Shown here in pieces: positions 1 to 12,245 of a stretch of DNA of 64,000 nucleotides. The number at the start of each line of letters is the position of its first letter. Positions within the stretch are counted from its first letter, which is position 1. This stretch comes from Solen grandis (lineage: Eukaryota; Mollusca; Bivalvia; Adapedonta; Solenidae), in contig CM037783.1 in the NCBI GenBank assembly GCA_021229015.1, positions 53,714,647 to 53,778,646 on the forward strand. The letters are read 5' to 3'. Below the pieces are notes generated by a model, which saw only the letters and a list, made by a program, of their open reading frames with translations, ran no database searches and had not been told where the DNA came from. The position numbers and the translations under genes were made by a program.

Positions 1-292
1 TTTTGCATAATGACTGAACATGAAACAACAAACAATAATATGAAATAAAATAAGGTATTGATGGGCTTGATTTTGAGTTACCTTCCTTTGAAAATGACTG
101 AAAAGAGCGAAAATTTCACTTCCAGGGGCAGATAACTCAAAATGAAGAGTGGTGACCCCTAATTTTTTTCCCATTAATTAATTTCTAATGTAATTTTCTA
201 TAATCATGCAAAGTTTTAGAAAATTCTCATGGATAGTTTTAATTTTCCTTCTTTGTCTATACAGAAAATAACTGCATTGTGTGCGTATGCTT

Positions 293-533
293 TTAACCCT
301 TTCCCTCATATAGACTCATTTTGACGCACTCAGTAGGTACCACATAAAGCCTGATCTACAGAAACCACAGTTAAACCTTACCAAATTTAATTACAAAATC
401 CTCATTTCCAGACCACTGAGGAGCAGCGAACAGCATAAAACCTGATCAGCCTGCGAGTTACTCACAGGCTGATCTGGTTTTATGCTGTTCGCATAGGTCT
501 TTTCATGGTTTCCTCTATGAGGGAAAGGGTTAA
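293..533 (+). mobile_element. TTAA hairpin MITE, copy 1
   Basis: The element is about 240 bp, bounded by TTAA on both sides, with inverted ends TTAACCCTTTCCCTCATA and its complement. The centre is a long palindrome whose arms run GCGAACAGCATAAAACC and its complement. No coding capacity is credible. TTAA target duplications and CCCTTT tips fit the piggyBac superfamily, so a non-autonomous piggyBac-like MITE is inferred. This copy is in the orientation whose left half reads AGACTCATTTTGACGC. Confidence 0.85.
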
Positions 534-939
534 GGAAGCAAAATGCATACTCAGTCTGTTTCTAACTTACATAACACAATCCAAGCATGTCTGGAAATAA
601 TTGCATATAACAAGACATGATCTATTGATGGACGTGAGTAAAACTATATGCCTTGGTTTGCTTGTAGTACTGGCAGGAAGTTGGGTGGATATTAAAATGA
701 TAATAAGCTAATTGATGGCCTAACTGAAGCATGTGGAAGAGCCCAATGTTCATGACCTGAATGTTTCTGGTTCCAGACCAAAGACAACCTCTGTGCTATT
801 CAGAAAACTTTCACATCTGGTAAAGTGAGATAGATCTGAACATGGTTTAATATTAAACATCTAAAGATGGTGCAAAACATCAACAAAACACAAGCAATAC
901 AAACAACCTTAAAAATTAAACCAAAAATTTCTTAATGTA
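534..939. other. No recognisable feature
   Basis: AT-rich DNA between the first MITE and a degenerate tandem repeat. I see no coding exon, RNA gene or clear element. Confidence 0.5.
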
Positions 940-1200
940 CATCAACATCTAAGTTCCATGTACCACATAAACATCTGAACTCTATGAACCACAAAAACAT
1001 CTGAGCACTATGTACCAAACCAACATTTGACCACTATGTACCACACCAACATCTGAGATCTATGTACTACACCAACATATGAGCACTATGTTCCAAACCA
1101 ACATTTGAGCACTAAGTACTATACAAACAGCTGAGCACTTTGTATCATACCAACATAATTATCCCACCAACATAATTATGAGCCCCATGTACCACTTCAA
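940..1200. repeat. Degenerate tandem repeat of about 27 bp
   Basis: About nine diverged units follow the pattern AACATCTGAGCACTATGTACC. Units differ at many positions, so the array is old. Short reading frames across it are by-products of the repeat. Confidence 0.7.
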
Positions 1201-2850
1201 CATAAGACCTTCATGACTGACCATGGCCAAAAGTAATAAAACAACAAAATAAATTTTCCTTGACAAAGGCAAGTTTGCCCAAATATTGGTAAAGAGTGAA
1301 TTTAAATGTTTATTATTTCCCTCTGGAAAACCTACATAGGTATATATTAACAAAATTTGTCTTTCTACAGTTTTCAGTCTTGGTTAGTGGTAAATCACAA
1401 ACAGGCATTAATCATAGCAGCCAATCTAAGTATGTTCAGCAGGGTATCAATACATTTTAATTCTGTATATCAGGTTCACTTGTACTGATCAAGTATTGGT
1501 CGTGATTTCCTTAGATATGCAATTAATGAATGGAATCAGATCATTGTAAAGCTCAAGGCATTGAGAGACTGCTAGTGGTGTTATCATGAATCAAAAAGCA
1601 AGTTAGTTCAGCTGTCTTACTAGTAGCAAAACAAGTGGAAATTTTGGTATCATATGACCTTTGTGTCTACACAGTTTAACCTTGCTTAAACACTGGATTT
1701 AGAATTCCAATAATGTAAATCCTGCCAACAGTCTCTAAAGCATTAAGCACTTTGATTGTTTCTTTAGAGACTCAAATAACATGACCTTTTCCTCCTGTTG
1801 TTTCCAAATGTAAACCTGTTACCATACTAAGTCTTCTGTTACTGATGCAATCTGTATGAACAATTATCTAATGACACATCAGTAATTACTTACAACGGAA
1901 CAAACATTTGCACTGCATTACTGTACTGACTTAGTTACAATTGTAGAGCATGCTGAGGTATGCCACAGCACATACAATCAGAATGTACCTTTCCAACTAG
2001 CATTTCTTATCATGATTATCTCTTAAAAAATGTCAGTGGAGTTGGATTTTTGAAGTACAACATTTCATAAAAGAATTTTAATGCAAACTTTCAAAGAAAT
2101 CCCCTATATTTTGAAATACATTATTTTAATCATTTTATACTGTTATGCAGTTAGATATTCTTCTTTTCATATCTAATAAATATACAGGGAGGTTAAGTAT
2201 AGTGCTGCCAGGAAAACTTTGAATTCTATTTCTTCCCAGAAAACTTTTTCTTGAACTTTGAAAAAAAAAAAAAAAAAAAAGAAGCTGCATGGACTATGCT
2301 GACAAAGGATTCTGCACATAAAACAGATGTAAAAGAGACCTCAATAGTTCAATGGAACACAATGAGCTTAAGAAGATACAACATTTTCCCACTGGTAATT
2401 TCAAATGATAATCGCAGCAATTCATGTGGCTGTGATAGATCTCTTGTTATCAGTCCATCTCGGCGGCTCAAACATGTAAAACCACCGGTTTGTAATTTAG
2501 AAATAACACCACTTTCATAATTTTCTATTATTTCAGAAGTTTAGATACAGTTTCTAAGATACTCAAACTAAAAATCAAAAACCTTGTCTGCTATATTTGT
2601 TTACCAGGTTCATAAACAAGACAGCTTGGAAAAGTAGCTTCTTCAACCATAAAAAAATTAAATAACTCCAGTGAAAGTTTTAAAACATTTTGTACAAGCA
2701 CCCCTGTTTTTTTTTTAAAGTTTTTATGCACATTAGTCCCATGCATCAGCCATCAAACTAAAAACCTGATTCTATTTATTAATGGCTACAGTACTATTGA
2801 CATTAACAAGTGCCGGTAGAACCGGAGGATGCTCCCGCACTGCACTTTGT
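1201..2850. other. No recognisable gene
   Basis: AT-rich non-coding sequence with an A-run near 2260-2280. I found no splice-bounded exon or known element. Confidence 0.45.
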
Positions 2851-2854
2851 CACT

Positions 2855-3185
2855 TGATGGGTACTTTATAATATATGATCTCTTGACAAAATTTAAGTAT
2901 GAAAAATACCTAAGGCAATAACTCCTAAATTATGCAAAACAGAATTGTGGTTCTTGTATAATGCACTTTTCTCATGAGATCTATCTACCGTTGATACTTC
3001 TTATAGTTTTTGTGTTTTGCTCGGGACAAAATTTAAATATGAAAAATAATAAAGGGTTATAACCCCTAAATGATGCAAAACAAAGTTATGGTTCTTGTAC
3101 ACTGCACTTTTCCTCACTGAGATTTATCTACCTATTATTAAGTTTCAAGTTGATACCTCTTTAAGGTTTTTTATACTACAAACAA
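2855..3185. repeat. Two diverged units of about 165 bp in tandem
   Basis: Two adjacent segments share the order: ACAAAATTTAA.TATGAAAAAT, a CCTAAAT.ATGCAAAAC block, GGTTCTTGTA, and TGCACTTTTC with GAGAT.TATCTACC. This looks like the tandem core of one of the non-autonomous repeat families found elsewhere in the window. The true element ends are not resolved. Confidence 0.6.
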
Positions 3186-3224
3186 ATTTGATGATGAAAG
3201 GGAAAAGTATTATTCTCCCTTTTG

Positions 3225-3411
3225 CAGAATAACATGTTTGATACATATGTGTGTAAATAAAGTACATGTTATTATTATACACTGCATACAATTGCAGAAT
3301 GAAATGTTTGATTCATATGTGTGTAAATAAAGTACATGTTATTATTATACACTGCATACAATTGCAGAATGAAATGTTTGATTCATATGTGTGTAAATAA
3401 AGTACATGTTT
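3225..3411. repeat. 70-bp tandem repeat, 2.7 copies
   Basis: Copies start at 3225, 3295 and 3365 with CAGAAT and are nearly identical (each has CATATGTGTGTAAATAAAG). The last is cut off after about 47 bp. High identity indicates recent duplication. Confidence 0.9.
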
Positions 3412-6400
3412 TTCAAGAAACAAAACAAATATTCCCAGAATATACTGCATTGCCTTGTGACAGATTTTTACCATCTTCATTATGGTCAAGTTAGAATTTA
3501 ATTTTGATAGTGTTATTGGGCAGTCCAGCAGCTCCATCACAGTGTTATAATCAGGGTTCAAGTTTTACCAAGTTACCACCTTATATTGGTCACTACAACT
3601 GTATGACAGTGTACCTAAAGTTAGCTTTGACATTAAACCACATTATAAAGATTAATTTTGACTTTTTGAGCAATATTGGAGCATGTTTTAATGGATCACC
3701 ACTGTGCATGTATCCAAATTCTATTTGATTGATTATATTTCCCAACTTTAAGTTATAAAATTACCTCAGTGTGGATTCAATTATCTAACAATTTCAAAAT
3801 ATACTTAAATATTTATGAGTTTTAGTAATAAAAGTCAATGTAAGACCAAAAAAAAAATTTAAAAATTGAGTCGCTAAAATGAGACAGGCCATAATTATTT
3901 TATACAATAATTGGCCATTCAAGCACCTGGATGTTCCCAAATGTCTTTTGTATACTTCCTACACTCAGTAGGTCTTGGCAACTGAAAATGCCATGTTTCT
4001 AAGAATACTGAGGATTTGTTGCCTGTTTAGCAGTATTTTAGCTGATTACATCATACATTGAGATGCAATGCTGCTTAATTTGCCTACACGCATATGGCAT
4101 GCAATACCATCGTTAGTCTGGCGAGGCTCTAAATAAGTTCTCGTATGTCAAGGTGCCATTTACTAAATACCTCCTAATACCTTGTGATGCAAGTCCAAAG
4201 ACCTGATATATTTTCAATTATTGTCCCCTGCCTGTCTTAATGAATAGGAAGCATTATCATTCATATATAATGCAGCACATTCACAATGCAGGTGCAGAGC
4301 AGGGAACCATACCAAGGAAATGTCACTGATGACCGATTAACTTTGGCTGCATATCTCTGAGAGATGCATCCTTTAGCATCATACTTGTTACCATGCAAAC
4401 TGATAAAACTGCGTTATCTGTCACATTAAAACTCACGCTTTATGTTACAACTTGCAGTGCCCTTGATTATTATGCACTCTGAAACAGCTATTTTCCCTCT
4501 GGCAGGAATTTGATACATTTGATGACATGTTGATTGTTGACTACAGATGCGTAATCAACTTAAATAAGATGCCCATAATACACTTATTCCATGTGACTAC
4601 AGCACGTCTTGTTAAAAGATGAATTAAGATTCAGTTTTTTATATTGCATGTCTGAAGACCAAGGAACAGCCAGGATTTGTCACAGGAATGTGACTTAGCC
4701 ACTGGAATCCCAATAATCTTAGGGTAACCATGACATTTTCAGCTAAATACCTCACAGATGCAGTAACACACACTGTAAGCATTTCTTATTTCTTGATGGT
4801 AAGTTTGAGAACACTCAGATATGTTGTGAAAAATGAACAGAAATCATGGAACTGTAAACATCAGTAATAAGTGACAAGCCTATAGAATAAGTATCTGCTC
4901 AATATACCTTAAGTACAACATGTAATCAATCATGGCATGTATAATATATATGGGTCCTTAATTAACAACATGTTTGGGGTCGAAACACATTCATCATTAT
5001 GCTGACCAATAGTGTAATGACATGTATAATTATATCAACTGAAGCAAACAATCAAAAGAACTTTGGCGAATGTCTCATATGAAAACATATCAAGGGGTAA
5101 AAGGTCCACCAATATGTAAATATTTAGATTTAAAGCAAGAGAATACTAACCTTTTGCTAAGGTTATCCACCTAACTCAAAATCACAAAAACACAGTAAAA
5201 ACATACATCCTAAGGAAATGAGTTGCAGTAGAATGCTGCAGTGCTGATCGTATATTTGAGAGATATTATCATATTTTCAATAGTATGTTTATAAATGGTT
5301 ATGAGATTAATTGTATAAAAAGAAATTTAGCAATTTAACAAGAAAAATATTCAGACACATTGTTAAAACATCTGCTGGGCACAATGAAGTTCATCTCAGT
5401 TTTATTTCACCATACTGGTGATTCTTTGAGCCCCATGAAACTGAATTCTGACTATTGGTTTTTATAGAAGATGATTTTTGAATTCTGTATATAAGGAAAT
5501 TAGCTGACCCCCTAAAGGACTCAATATTCAGTGGATCAACTTTATTTTATTTTAGCAATTATGTAGATTAGGCTATGAGATGCCAAATGAAGTTAAATTC
5601 TGACAATATGTTTCAAAAATAAAGGATTTTCCAAGTTTTCATAATAAAATTAAAGCAACTTTTTTGAAGGGCTATCCAAGGATCATTCATGACAAGTTTC
5701 ATAAATTTCTACCCAAATTTCTGGTTTCAGAGATGTCTTTTTAAAGCAAACTGTTGACACATGACAGACAACTGAAACATGTATAAGGAGATGACAAAAT
5801 AGCTCACCTTGCACACACTGTGCTCTGGTGAGCTAAAAACAGTCCTGATTGGATATGTACTTTTGCCATTTAATGATGACATTTATTGTTCTTATTATAG
5901 ACTGCAATTTCTGCTAAATTGCTTATTATCAATATTGCTGACTTTCATTAAGATTGACATTATGCACAATAGTACATGCCAGACAAAACTTTGCTGACAT
6001 TTTATATATCTGTCAATTCAGGCATAAATGAGCTATTCTTTCCATTGTGTGAAGACCATTTAATATTTCACCTGTCATTATCATGTCAGCTGATCCTCAC
6101 AGCTTCAGGAGCACACAGCATATAATGAAATATCAGAATGAAAAAAATAATTTTATATTATTTATCAGTCAGAAGTAACTTAATTTCGAACTAGTAAATA
6201 ATTGTAGTGGTGTTATAAATTAAAATCATGGTGCTTGTAGTACAGTTGAAATGGAAGGCAGCTTTGTATGTCAGAGTACAAATATTCAAATATAAAACAG
6301 TTGCCATGGATAACCAATAAGTGCATGAATTACCATAATTTCTGTAAAGATTTTTTTTTTGATAATATTGCAATGTGTATGATGTATAAGATGCTATTGA

Positions 6401-6545
6401 CTAACATTCCTCCTTGGTTTTTTCCACCTTGTTTAAGGGTACTATCTATGTTTACTGTTGGATGGAGCTTTCACTTTTTTCCAAAACAGATTTTTAACAA
6501 AAATAATGCTGATTACTCGAAAATACGCCCATTCTGCTAATTTAT
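3412..6545. other. No recognisable gene
   Basis: About 3 kb of AT-rich DNA. Reading frames of 60-90 codons occur here, but their composition is low-complexity and none shows a domain, splice-site pair or conserved motif that I can support. Confidence 0.45.
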
Positions 6546-7260
6546 CAATTCAAGGGTTGTAACTCTGGAGTGTCTGGAACATTCTGGCTGGTTACTGGCT
6601 TTGGTCGAAATATAGTACCAATACACATTTAGACAAAGTTTAGTAAGGATTGTTTAACATTTGTCAGTGTTAGCGAGAAGACACTGTTAATTTTGCAATT
6701 TCTCATCAAATCAAGGCCAGTGAAGGGTCGTAACTCTTGAGTGTCTGGGTCATTCTGGCTGATTATCTAACTTAATTGACAGAGATATCAAGCCAATAAA
6801 TATTGTGACCAAGATTGGTAATGATTGCTTCGTGTTTGTTTTTTTTAAGTTAGACAGTTGACACTGTTATTTTTAAATTTTTCATCAATTCAAAGGCCAT
6901 TACTCTGGAGTGTCCAAGACTTTTGGCTGGTTATCAAACTTGGCCATACACATTGTGACCAAGTTTGGTAAGGATTGGTTAAAGTTTTATTTAGATTTAG
7001 AGAACAGACATTTTTAATTTTGCATTTTTTCATCAATTCAAGGGCCATAACTTTGAAGTTCCATAGACATTCTGGTATGTTTTATAACTTGGCCGAGATA
7101 TTTTCCCCATACACATCGTGACCAAGTTTGGTGAAGATTGGTGCATGTTTGTTAAAAATATAGAGCAGTCAACCTCAATGGATGCCGCCTGTCCACCCAT
7201 CCACCTGCAGCAGGTGAACCAATAGGTCCTTTCATTTGACAGGTGTATAAAAAGGGTTTT
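6546..7260 (+). repeat. Interspersed element with about 160-bp tandem core, copy A
   Basis: Four diverged units begin near 6552, 6725, 6890 and 7040 with the pattern GGGC.ATAACTCTGGAGTGTC. Each continues with CATTCTGGCTGGTTA, a GTGACCAAGTTTGGTAAGGATTGGT-like block and GAC ACTGTTAATTTT. The unit series ends in a distinctive tail at about 7190-7255 (CCACCTGCAGCAGGTGAACC, then GACAGGTGTATAAA). The same core and tail recur at 34505-35460, so this is a dispersed family. Confidence 0.7.
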
Positions 7261-7890
7261 AACCACACATCAGAGCTACACCTTAACATGGTATTTAGGG
7301 TCAAAGGCTAGATGCCTTGTTATACTGAATAAAATTATAAGATTCTGGTTGTAAAAATGCACCTTAAATACCATTAAGTTATAAAGAAATGATCTGCACT
7401 GTGCCTAATCAAAAAATATGAGTGTAATTCATTTCTCACGAAAGTTTGCTATATCTGCCAGCCAATAACTACTTGTATTTAATATATCATTCCAGGGGCA
7501 CAGTCAATGTCACATGTGCAGTGTAGCAGCTGTGGCCAGCATATACCAATTATCAATGCATAAATCATACATGCAGAACTACAGTCCTGTCACTGGCATC
7601 TGCTAAATATCACCTAACAAATATGCAACATTTCTGGCATCCTGTAATGGCGATACAGTAAAAAAGGGGGACCTTCAAAGAATTTGTCAATTTCAACTTG
7701 TCTACTTCATGAAGATTGACTGAAATATACGATATAACACAGAAACAGTTTCTCAATAGATTTAAATCTATTTATTTTCATATTGATTGGGAAACACAGT
7801 TCTTGGGTTGGACCAGTACTTTTCACTTGGGAAGATCAGGAAAGATTCATGCCCCCATGGTTCTAACATACACTTCTCGTATCTGCAGTG
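7261..7890. other. No recognisable gene
   Basis: Non-coding DNA leading into the 30-bp minisatellite. No feature is supported. Confidence 0.4.
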
Positions 7891-9703
7891 AAGCAAGCAA
7901 TCACTGGACCACAGTGTCTATAGCAAGCTATCACTGGACCACAGTGTCTATAGCAAGCAATCACTGGACCACAGTGTCTATAGCAAGCTATCACTGGACC
8001 ACAGTGTCTATAGCAAGCAATCACTGGACCACAGTGTCTATAGCAAGCAATCACTGGACCATGGTGTCTATAGCAAGCTATCACTGGACCACAGTGTCTA
8101 TAGCAAGCTATCACTGGACCACAGTGTCTATGGCAAGCTATCACTGGACCACAGTGTCTATGGCAAGCTATCACTGGACCACAGTGTCTATAGCAAGCAA
8201 TCACTGGACCACAGTGTCTATCGCTAGCTATCACTGGACCACGGTGTCTATAGCTACCTATCACTGGACCACAGTGTCTATAGCAAGCAATCACTGGACC
8301 ACAGTGTCTATAGCAAGCAATCACTGGACCACAGTGTCTATAGCAAGCAATCACTGGACCACAGTGTCTAAAGCAAGCAATCACTGGACCACAGTGTCTA
8401 TAGCAAGCAATCACTGGACCACAGTGTCTATAGCAAGCAATCACTGGACAACAGTGTCTATAGCAAGCAATCACTGGACCACAGTGTCTATAGCAAGCAA
8501 TCACTGGACCACAGTGTCCAAAACACTGAAAGGTCATAAAAAATAGCAATCATCATGGACCACAGTGTCTATAGCAAGCAATCACTGGACCACAGTGTCT
8601 ATAGCAAGCAATCACTGGACCACAGTGTCTATAGCAAGCAATCACTGGACCACAGTGTCTATAGCAAGCAATCACTGGACCACAGTGTCTATAGCAAGCA
8701 ATCACTGGACCACAGTGTCTATAGCAAGCTATCACTGGACCACAGTGTCTAAAGCAAGCAATTGCTGGACCACAGTGTCTATAGCAAGAATTGGACCACA
8801 GTGTCTATAGCAAGCTATCACTGGACCACAGTGTCTAAAGCAAGCAATTGCTGGACCACAGTGTCTATAGCAAGCAATCACTGGACCACAGTGTCTATAG
8901 CAAGCAATCACTGGACCACAGTGTCTATAGCAAGCAATCACTGGACCACAGTGTCTATAGCTAGCAATCACTGGACCACAGTGTCTATAGCTGCAATCAT
9001 GTCTATAACAAGCAATCACAGGACCACAGTGTCTATAGCAATCTATCACAGGACCACAGTGTCTATAGCTAGCAATCACTGGAGCACAGTGTCTATAGCT
9101 AGCAATCACTGGACCACAGTGTCTATAGCAAGCTTTCACTGGACCACAGTGTCTATAGCAAGCAATCACTGGACCACAGTGTCTATAGCTAGCAATCACT
9201 GGACCACAGTGTCTATAGCAAGCAATCCCTGGACCACAGTGTCTATAGCTAGCAATCACTGGACAACAGTGTCTATAGCTAGCAATCACTGGGCCACAGT
9301 GTCTATAGCTAGTTATCCTGGCCACAGTGTCTATAGCAAGCAATCACTTGACCACAGTGTCTAAGCTAGCAATCACTGGGCCAAAGTGTCTATAGCTAGC
9401 AATCACTGGACCACAGTGTCTATAGCTAGCAATCACTGGACCACAGTGTCTATAGCTAGCTATCACAGGACCACAGTGTCTATAGCTAGCAATCACTGGA
9501 CCACAGTGTCTATAGCTAGCAATCACTGGACCACAGTGTCTATAGCAAGCAATCACTGGACCACAGTGTCTATAGCTAGCAATCACTGGACCACAACGTC
9601 TATAGCAAGCAATCACTGGACCACAGTGTCAATAGCTAGCAATCACTGGACCACAGTGTCTATAGCTAGCAATCACTGGACCACAGTGTCTATAGCTAGC
9701 TAT
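7891..9703. repeat. 30-bp minisatellite, about 60 units
   Basis: The unit is AGCAAGCAATCACTGGACCA followed by CAGTGTCTAT. It contains the short inverted repeat CACTG-GACCA-CAGTG. Because 30 is a multiple of three, several frames stay open on both strands (one reads as the decapeptide SIASNHWTTV). These are artefacts of the period, not genes. Units in the left half mostly carry AGCAAGC; those in the right half mostly carry AGCTAGC. A register break with unrelated sequence lies at about 8519-8555, and short or partial units occur near 8790, 9000 and 9320. Confidence 0.95.
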
Positions 9704-9879
9704 CTATTAAAATCCAAAAGATAGGAGTTCATTCCCCAATAAGAACAAGAATTTTTCAGAGACCTTCGCAGGCATAAAATCCAAGGAGTTAATAAGGAAT
9801 CCTTTATGTTGTAAAAACATACTTCCCTATAGATATAATAAAAAGGTTAGTTTTATAAATATAATATCTTAAGTAAATA

Positions 9880-11163
9880 CTTTGGCGAGTCAATAAATAA
9901 CCAGCCTTACCTATTTCAGGTTGAGATCTACCTCTTCTTTTTCAATATAATTTCACTCCAGGGCTATGCACTTGGACCAACGGTGTTCAAGTGCCATTAG
10001 CCCAGAAGTGAAGAAGTCAGGGTCCTTTCCATGGAAACACTCCTCAATTGCCGCCACAACTTCTTTGTTAGACCAGAAATGACGTCCATGTATATCCTTT
10101 TTCAAATTTGGAAAAAGGAAGAAGTCGCTAGGAGCCAGGTCTGGTGAGTAAGCAGGGTGCGGTATTATTTCATACCCATTTCGCTCCACAGCATCCATCG
10201 CAACTTAAAAAGTGTGGACTCTTGCATTGTCCTGTTGCAGCAAAATACCTTTGGAGAGTTTACCATGGCGTTTCTCGTGGATGGCGTTCCTCAGCTGGTC
10301 TAGCAAGTTTGCATAGTATGCTCCGGTTATTGTACTTCTCTTGGGTAAAATATCCAACAAAATAACGCCCTTTGTGTCCCAAAGTACTGTGGCCATCACT
10401 TTGCCAGCAGATAGTTGAGTCTTGAACTTCTTTGGCCTTGGGGATCCCGGCCCTACGCACTGATGACTCTGGGCTTTATTTTCTGGTTCATAAAAATGCA
10501 CCCAAGTCTCATCCACAGTAACTAGACGCAAAAGGAATTCATCTTTTGACCTCAAACGCTTCAACAACGCACTGCATACTGATGCTCTCGTTGTCATTTG
10601 CTCATTGCTAAGGGATTTTGGGACCCAACAGGCTGTAAGCTTGCGCATCCCTACACGATCATGCAAGATTGTTGAAACGGTACCATGTGAAATGCCTAAT
10701 GCCTGTGTTATTTCTTCAACCTGACTTCGCATATCTGAGTATACCAGATCTCTGACTTTATTACACACTTCTTCGTCAGTGGCATCAACTGGGCGTCCAG
10801 ACCTGGCTTCATCTTCTAAAGACGTTCTACTGCATTTAAACTCCCCAACCCAGAATTTAACTTGAGAATAAGATGGTGCAGAAGACCCATACACATCAAC
10901 TAACTCAGTATGTATGTTCTTACCAGTTTTACCTTATAAATGCAAGTACCGAATTACAGCACGGTACTCCACTTTTGATGAAAAGCTTGTTTTTACAACA
11001 CTAACCATGTTTGACATTCAATATCTGACAAACAAATGACCTTATACATGTGTAGTTTTGTACACAGGTATAGTACATGTATTGAAACAATGTGTGAAAA
11101 TCGTGGATGTCTCGCTTGATCGGAGATGTCATAAGCTGGTTATTTATTGACTCACCCTCGCAC
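9880..11163 (-). mobile_element. mariner DNA transposon, full length but inactivated
   Basis: An element of about 1.28 kb is flanked by TA dinucleotides at 9878-9879 and 11164-11165, the expected mariner target duplication. Perfect 19-bp inverted repeats GAGTCAATAAATAACCAGC lie at 9887-9905 and, as the complement, at 11135-11153. The outermost few bases are less well matched. The minus strand encodes a transposase (see the pseudogene entry). The left end sits just beyond the 30-bp minisatellite. Confidence 0.9.
9953..11008 (-). pseudogene. mariner transposase with two nonsense codons
   Basis: The frame runs 352 codons from an ATG at 11008 to a stop at 9953, the normal length for mariner. It is interrupted by TAA at 10936-10934 (codon 25) and at 10207-10205 (codon 268), with no frameshift seen. 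The N-terminal helix-turn-helix region (VKFWVGEFK, then SLEDEARSGRP) and the WVP linker are present. The catalytic triad is intact: D166 in VDETW, D260 in QQDNARVH, and D295 in YSPDLAPSDF. This gives DD34D spacing. The element encodes everything needed for recognition as mariner, but it cannot make a full protein from this copy. Confidence 0.93.
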
Positions 11164-11234
11164 TATTTAGAATTCACTAGAATTAATTCTGACAGAGACT
11201 CAAGCATCGATCAATTTGACTTTTGGGCCAATTT

Positions 11235-11495
11235 GGTTTGAATGTTCAACATGCCAGTAACCAAAATTTTGTGGGTTTGATCCCTGGCTGTAACTTAAAA
11301 ACTTCATCAAAAATGGTGCTGATATAACTCTCTTGATTCATACTCAGCATGAACTGACTGAGGATAATGTGACTAGGTGTCGTATAATGCCTCATGTCTC
11401 GCTTGACAGCTCAAGTTGACTAAGTCCCCAAAAGACTGAAAAACTGTTAGTGGGTCATTAAACCTGAGCAAACATACAATATGGTTTGACTTACT
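11235..11495 (+). mobile_element. tRNA-derived SINE-like element, copy 1
   Basis: A box-B-like GGGTTTGATCCC at 11274-11285 is followed by CTGGCTGTAACTT. A body follows with ATAATGTGACTAGGTGT and a tail GTCATTAAACCTGAGCAAACATAC. The body and tail recur at 49085-49290. A degenerate Pol III box B followed by a conserved body and an A/C-rich tail suggests a SINE. The A box is not convincing, so the 5' end is approximate. Confidence 0.5.
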
Positions 11496-11559
11496 GAATG
11501 ATATGAATGATCATAAGAAACACTTGATTGTTAAATCATTAGTAATGATCAAAGACATC

Positions 11560-11696
11560 TGTCCTGAAGTTCTGGAAAATACACAAGACAATCTCAGGTT
11601 CAAACTTGAGTAAAATACTCAAATCCCTTGGCATGGTTTGAAAAACTTTATTTAGTTCAATTTTTATTTTTTGGGAACATGGGGCCTAAAACTCAA
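11560..11696. mobile_element. Foldback element family 2, diverged copy
   Basis: The segment begins with a degenerate CCTGAAGTTCTGGAAAATAC and contains CTCAGGTTCAAACTTGAGTA. It ends TTTTTTGGGAACATGGGGCC. It aligns by eye with the clearer copy at 52303-52445. Confidence 0.5.
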
Positions 11697-12003
11697 GATC
11701 ACATCTAAGTAATTTTTGTAACTTTTAGGGACTATTACATTTTGCCAGTAACTATACCTATCCAGATCAGCCTTTGAGCAACGAAGAAGGTCAAAACCTG
11801 TTAAAATTACATGTACTTTTAGTCACATCTGGTTTATATATGATCAAACATTGTGTGAACAAGTAAGACTATTGCGTAGCAATCAAAGTCCCCTACCAGA
11901 AAAGGCCTTGTCGCACTATAAAATAGAACCAAAATTCAAATACTGACTGAAATCAGCAGTCTGTTGTTAATGATACATGGAGGTATGTTTTACACAACAG
12001 ATT

Positions 12004-12245
12004 TTAACCCTTTTCCTCATACAGACTCATTTTGACGCACTCAATAGGTACCACATAAAGCCTGATCTGCAGAAAACCACAGGTAAACCTTACCAAATTT
12101 AATTACAAAATCCTCATTTCAAGACCACTGAGGAGCAGCGAACAGCATAAAACCTGATGAGCCTGCGAGTTACTCGCAGGCTGATCTGGTTTTATGTTGT
12201 TCACATAGGTCTTTTCATGGTGTCCTCTATGAGGGAAAGGGTTAA
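12004..12245 (+). mobile_element. TTAA hairpin MITE, copy 2
   Basis: TTAA flanks at 12004 and 12242, CCCTTTTCCTCAT tip, and the same central palindrome with a few substitutions (GATGAGCCTGCGAG). Same orientation as copy 1. Confidence 0.85.

Noticed and set aside
7891..9703. CRISPR-like array
   Set aside because: Direct repeats are contiguous without unique spacers, in a eukaryotic genome.
7716..9724. Long open frames on both strands in the 30-bp array (up to 276 codons)
   Set aside because: The repeat period is divisible by three and the unit lacks stops in several frames, so openness is automatic. The translated decapeptides have no protein-like variation.
10144..10365. 73-codon plus-strand frame
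   Set aside because: Antisense to the mariner transposase.
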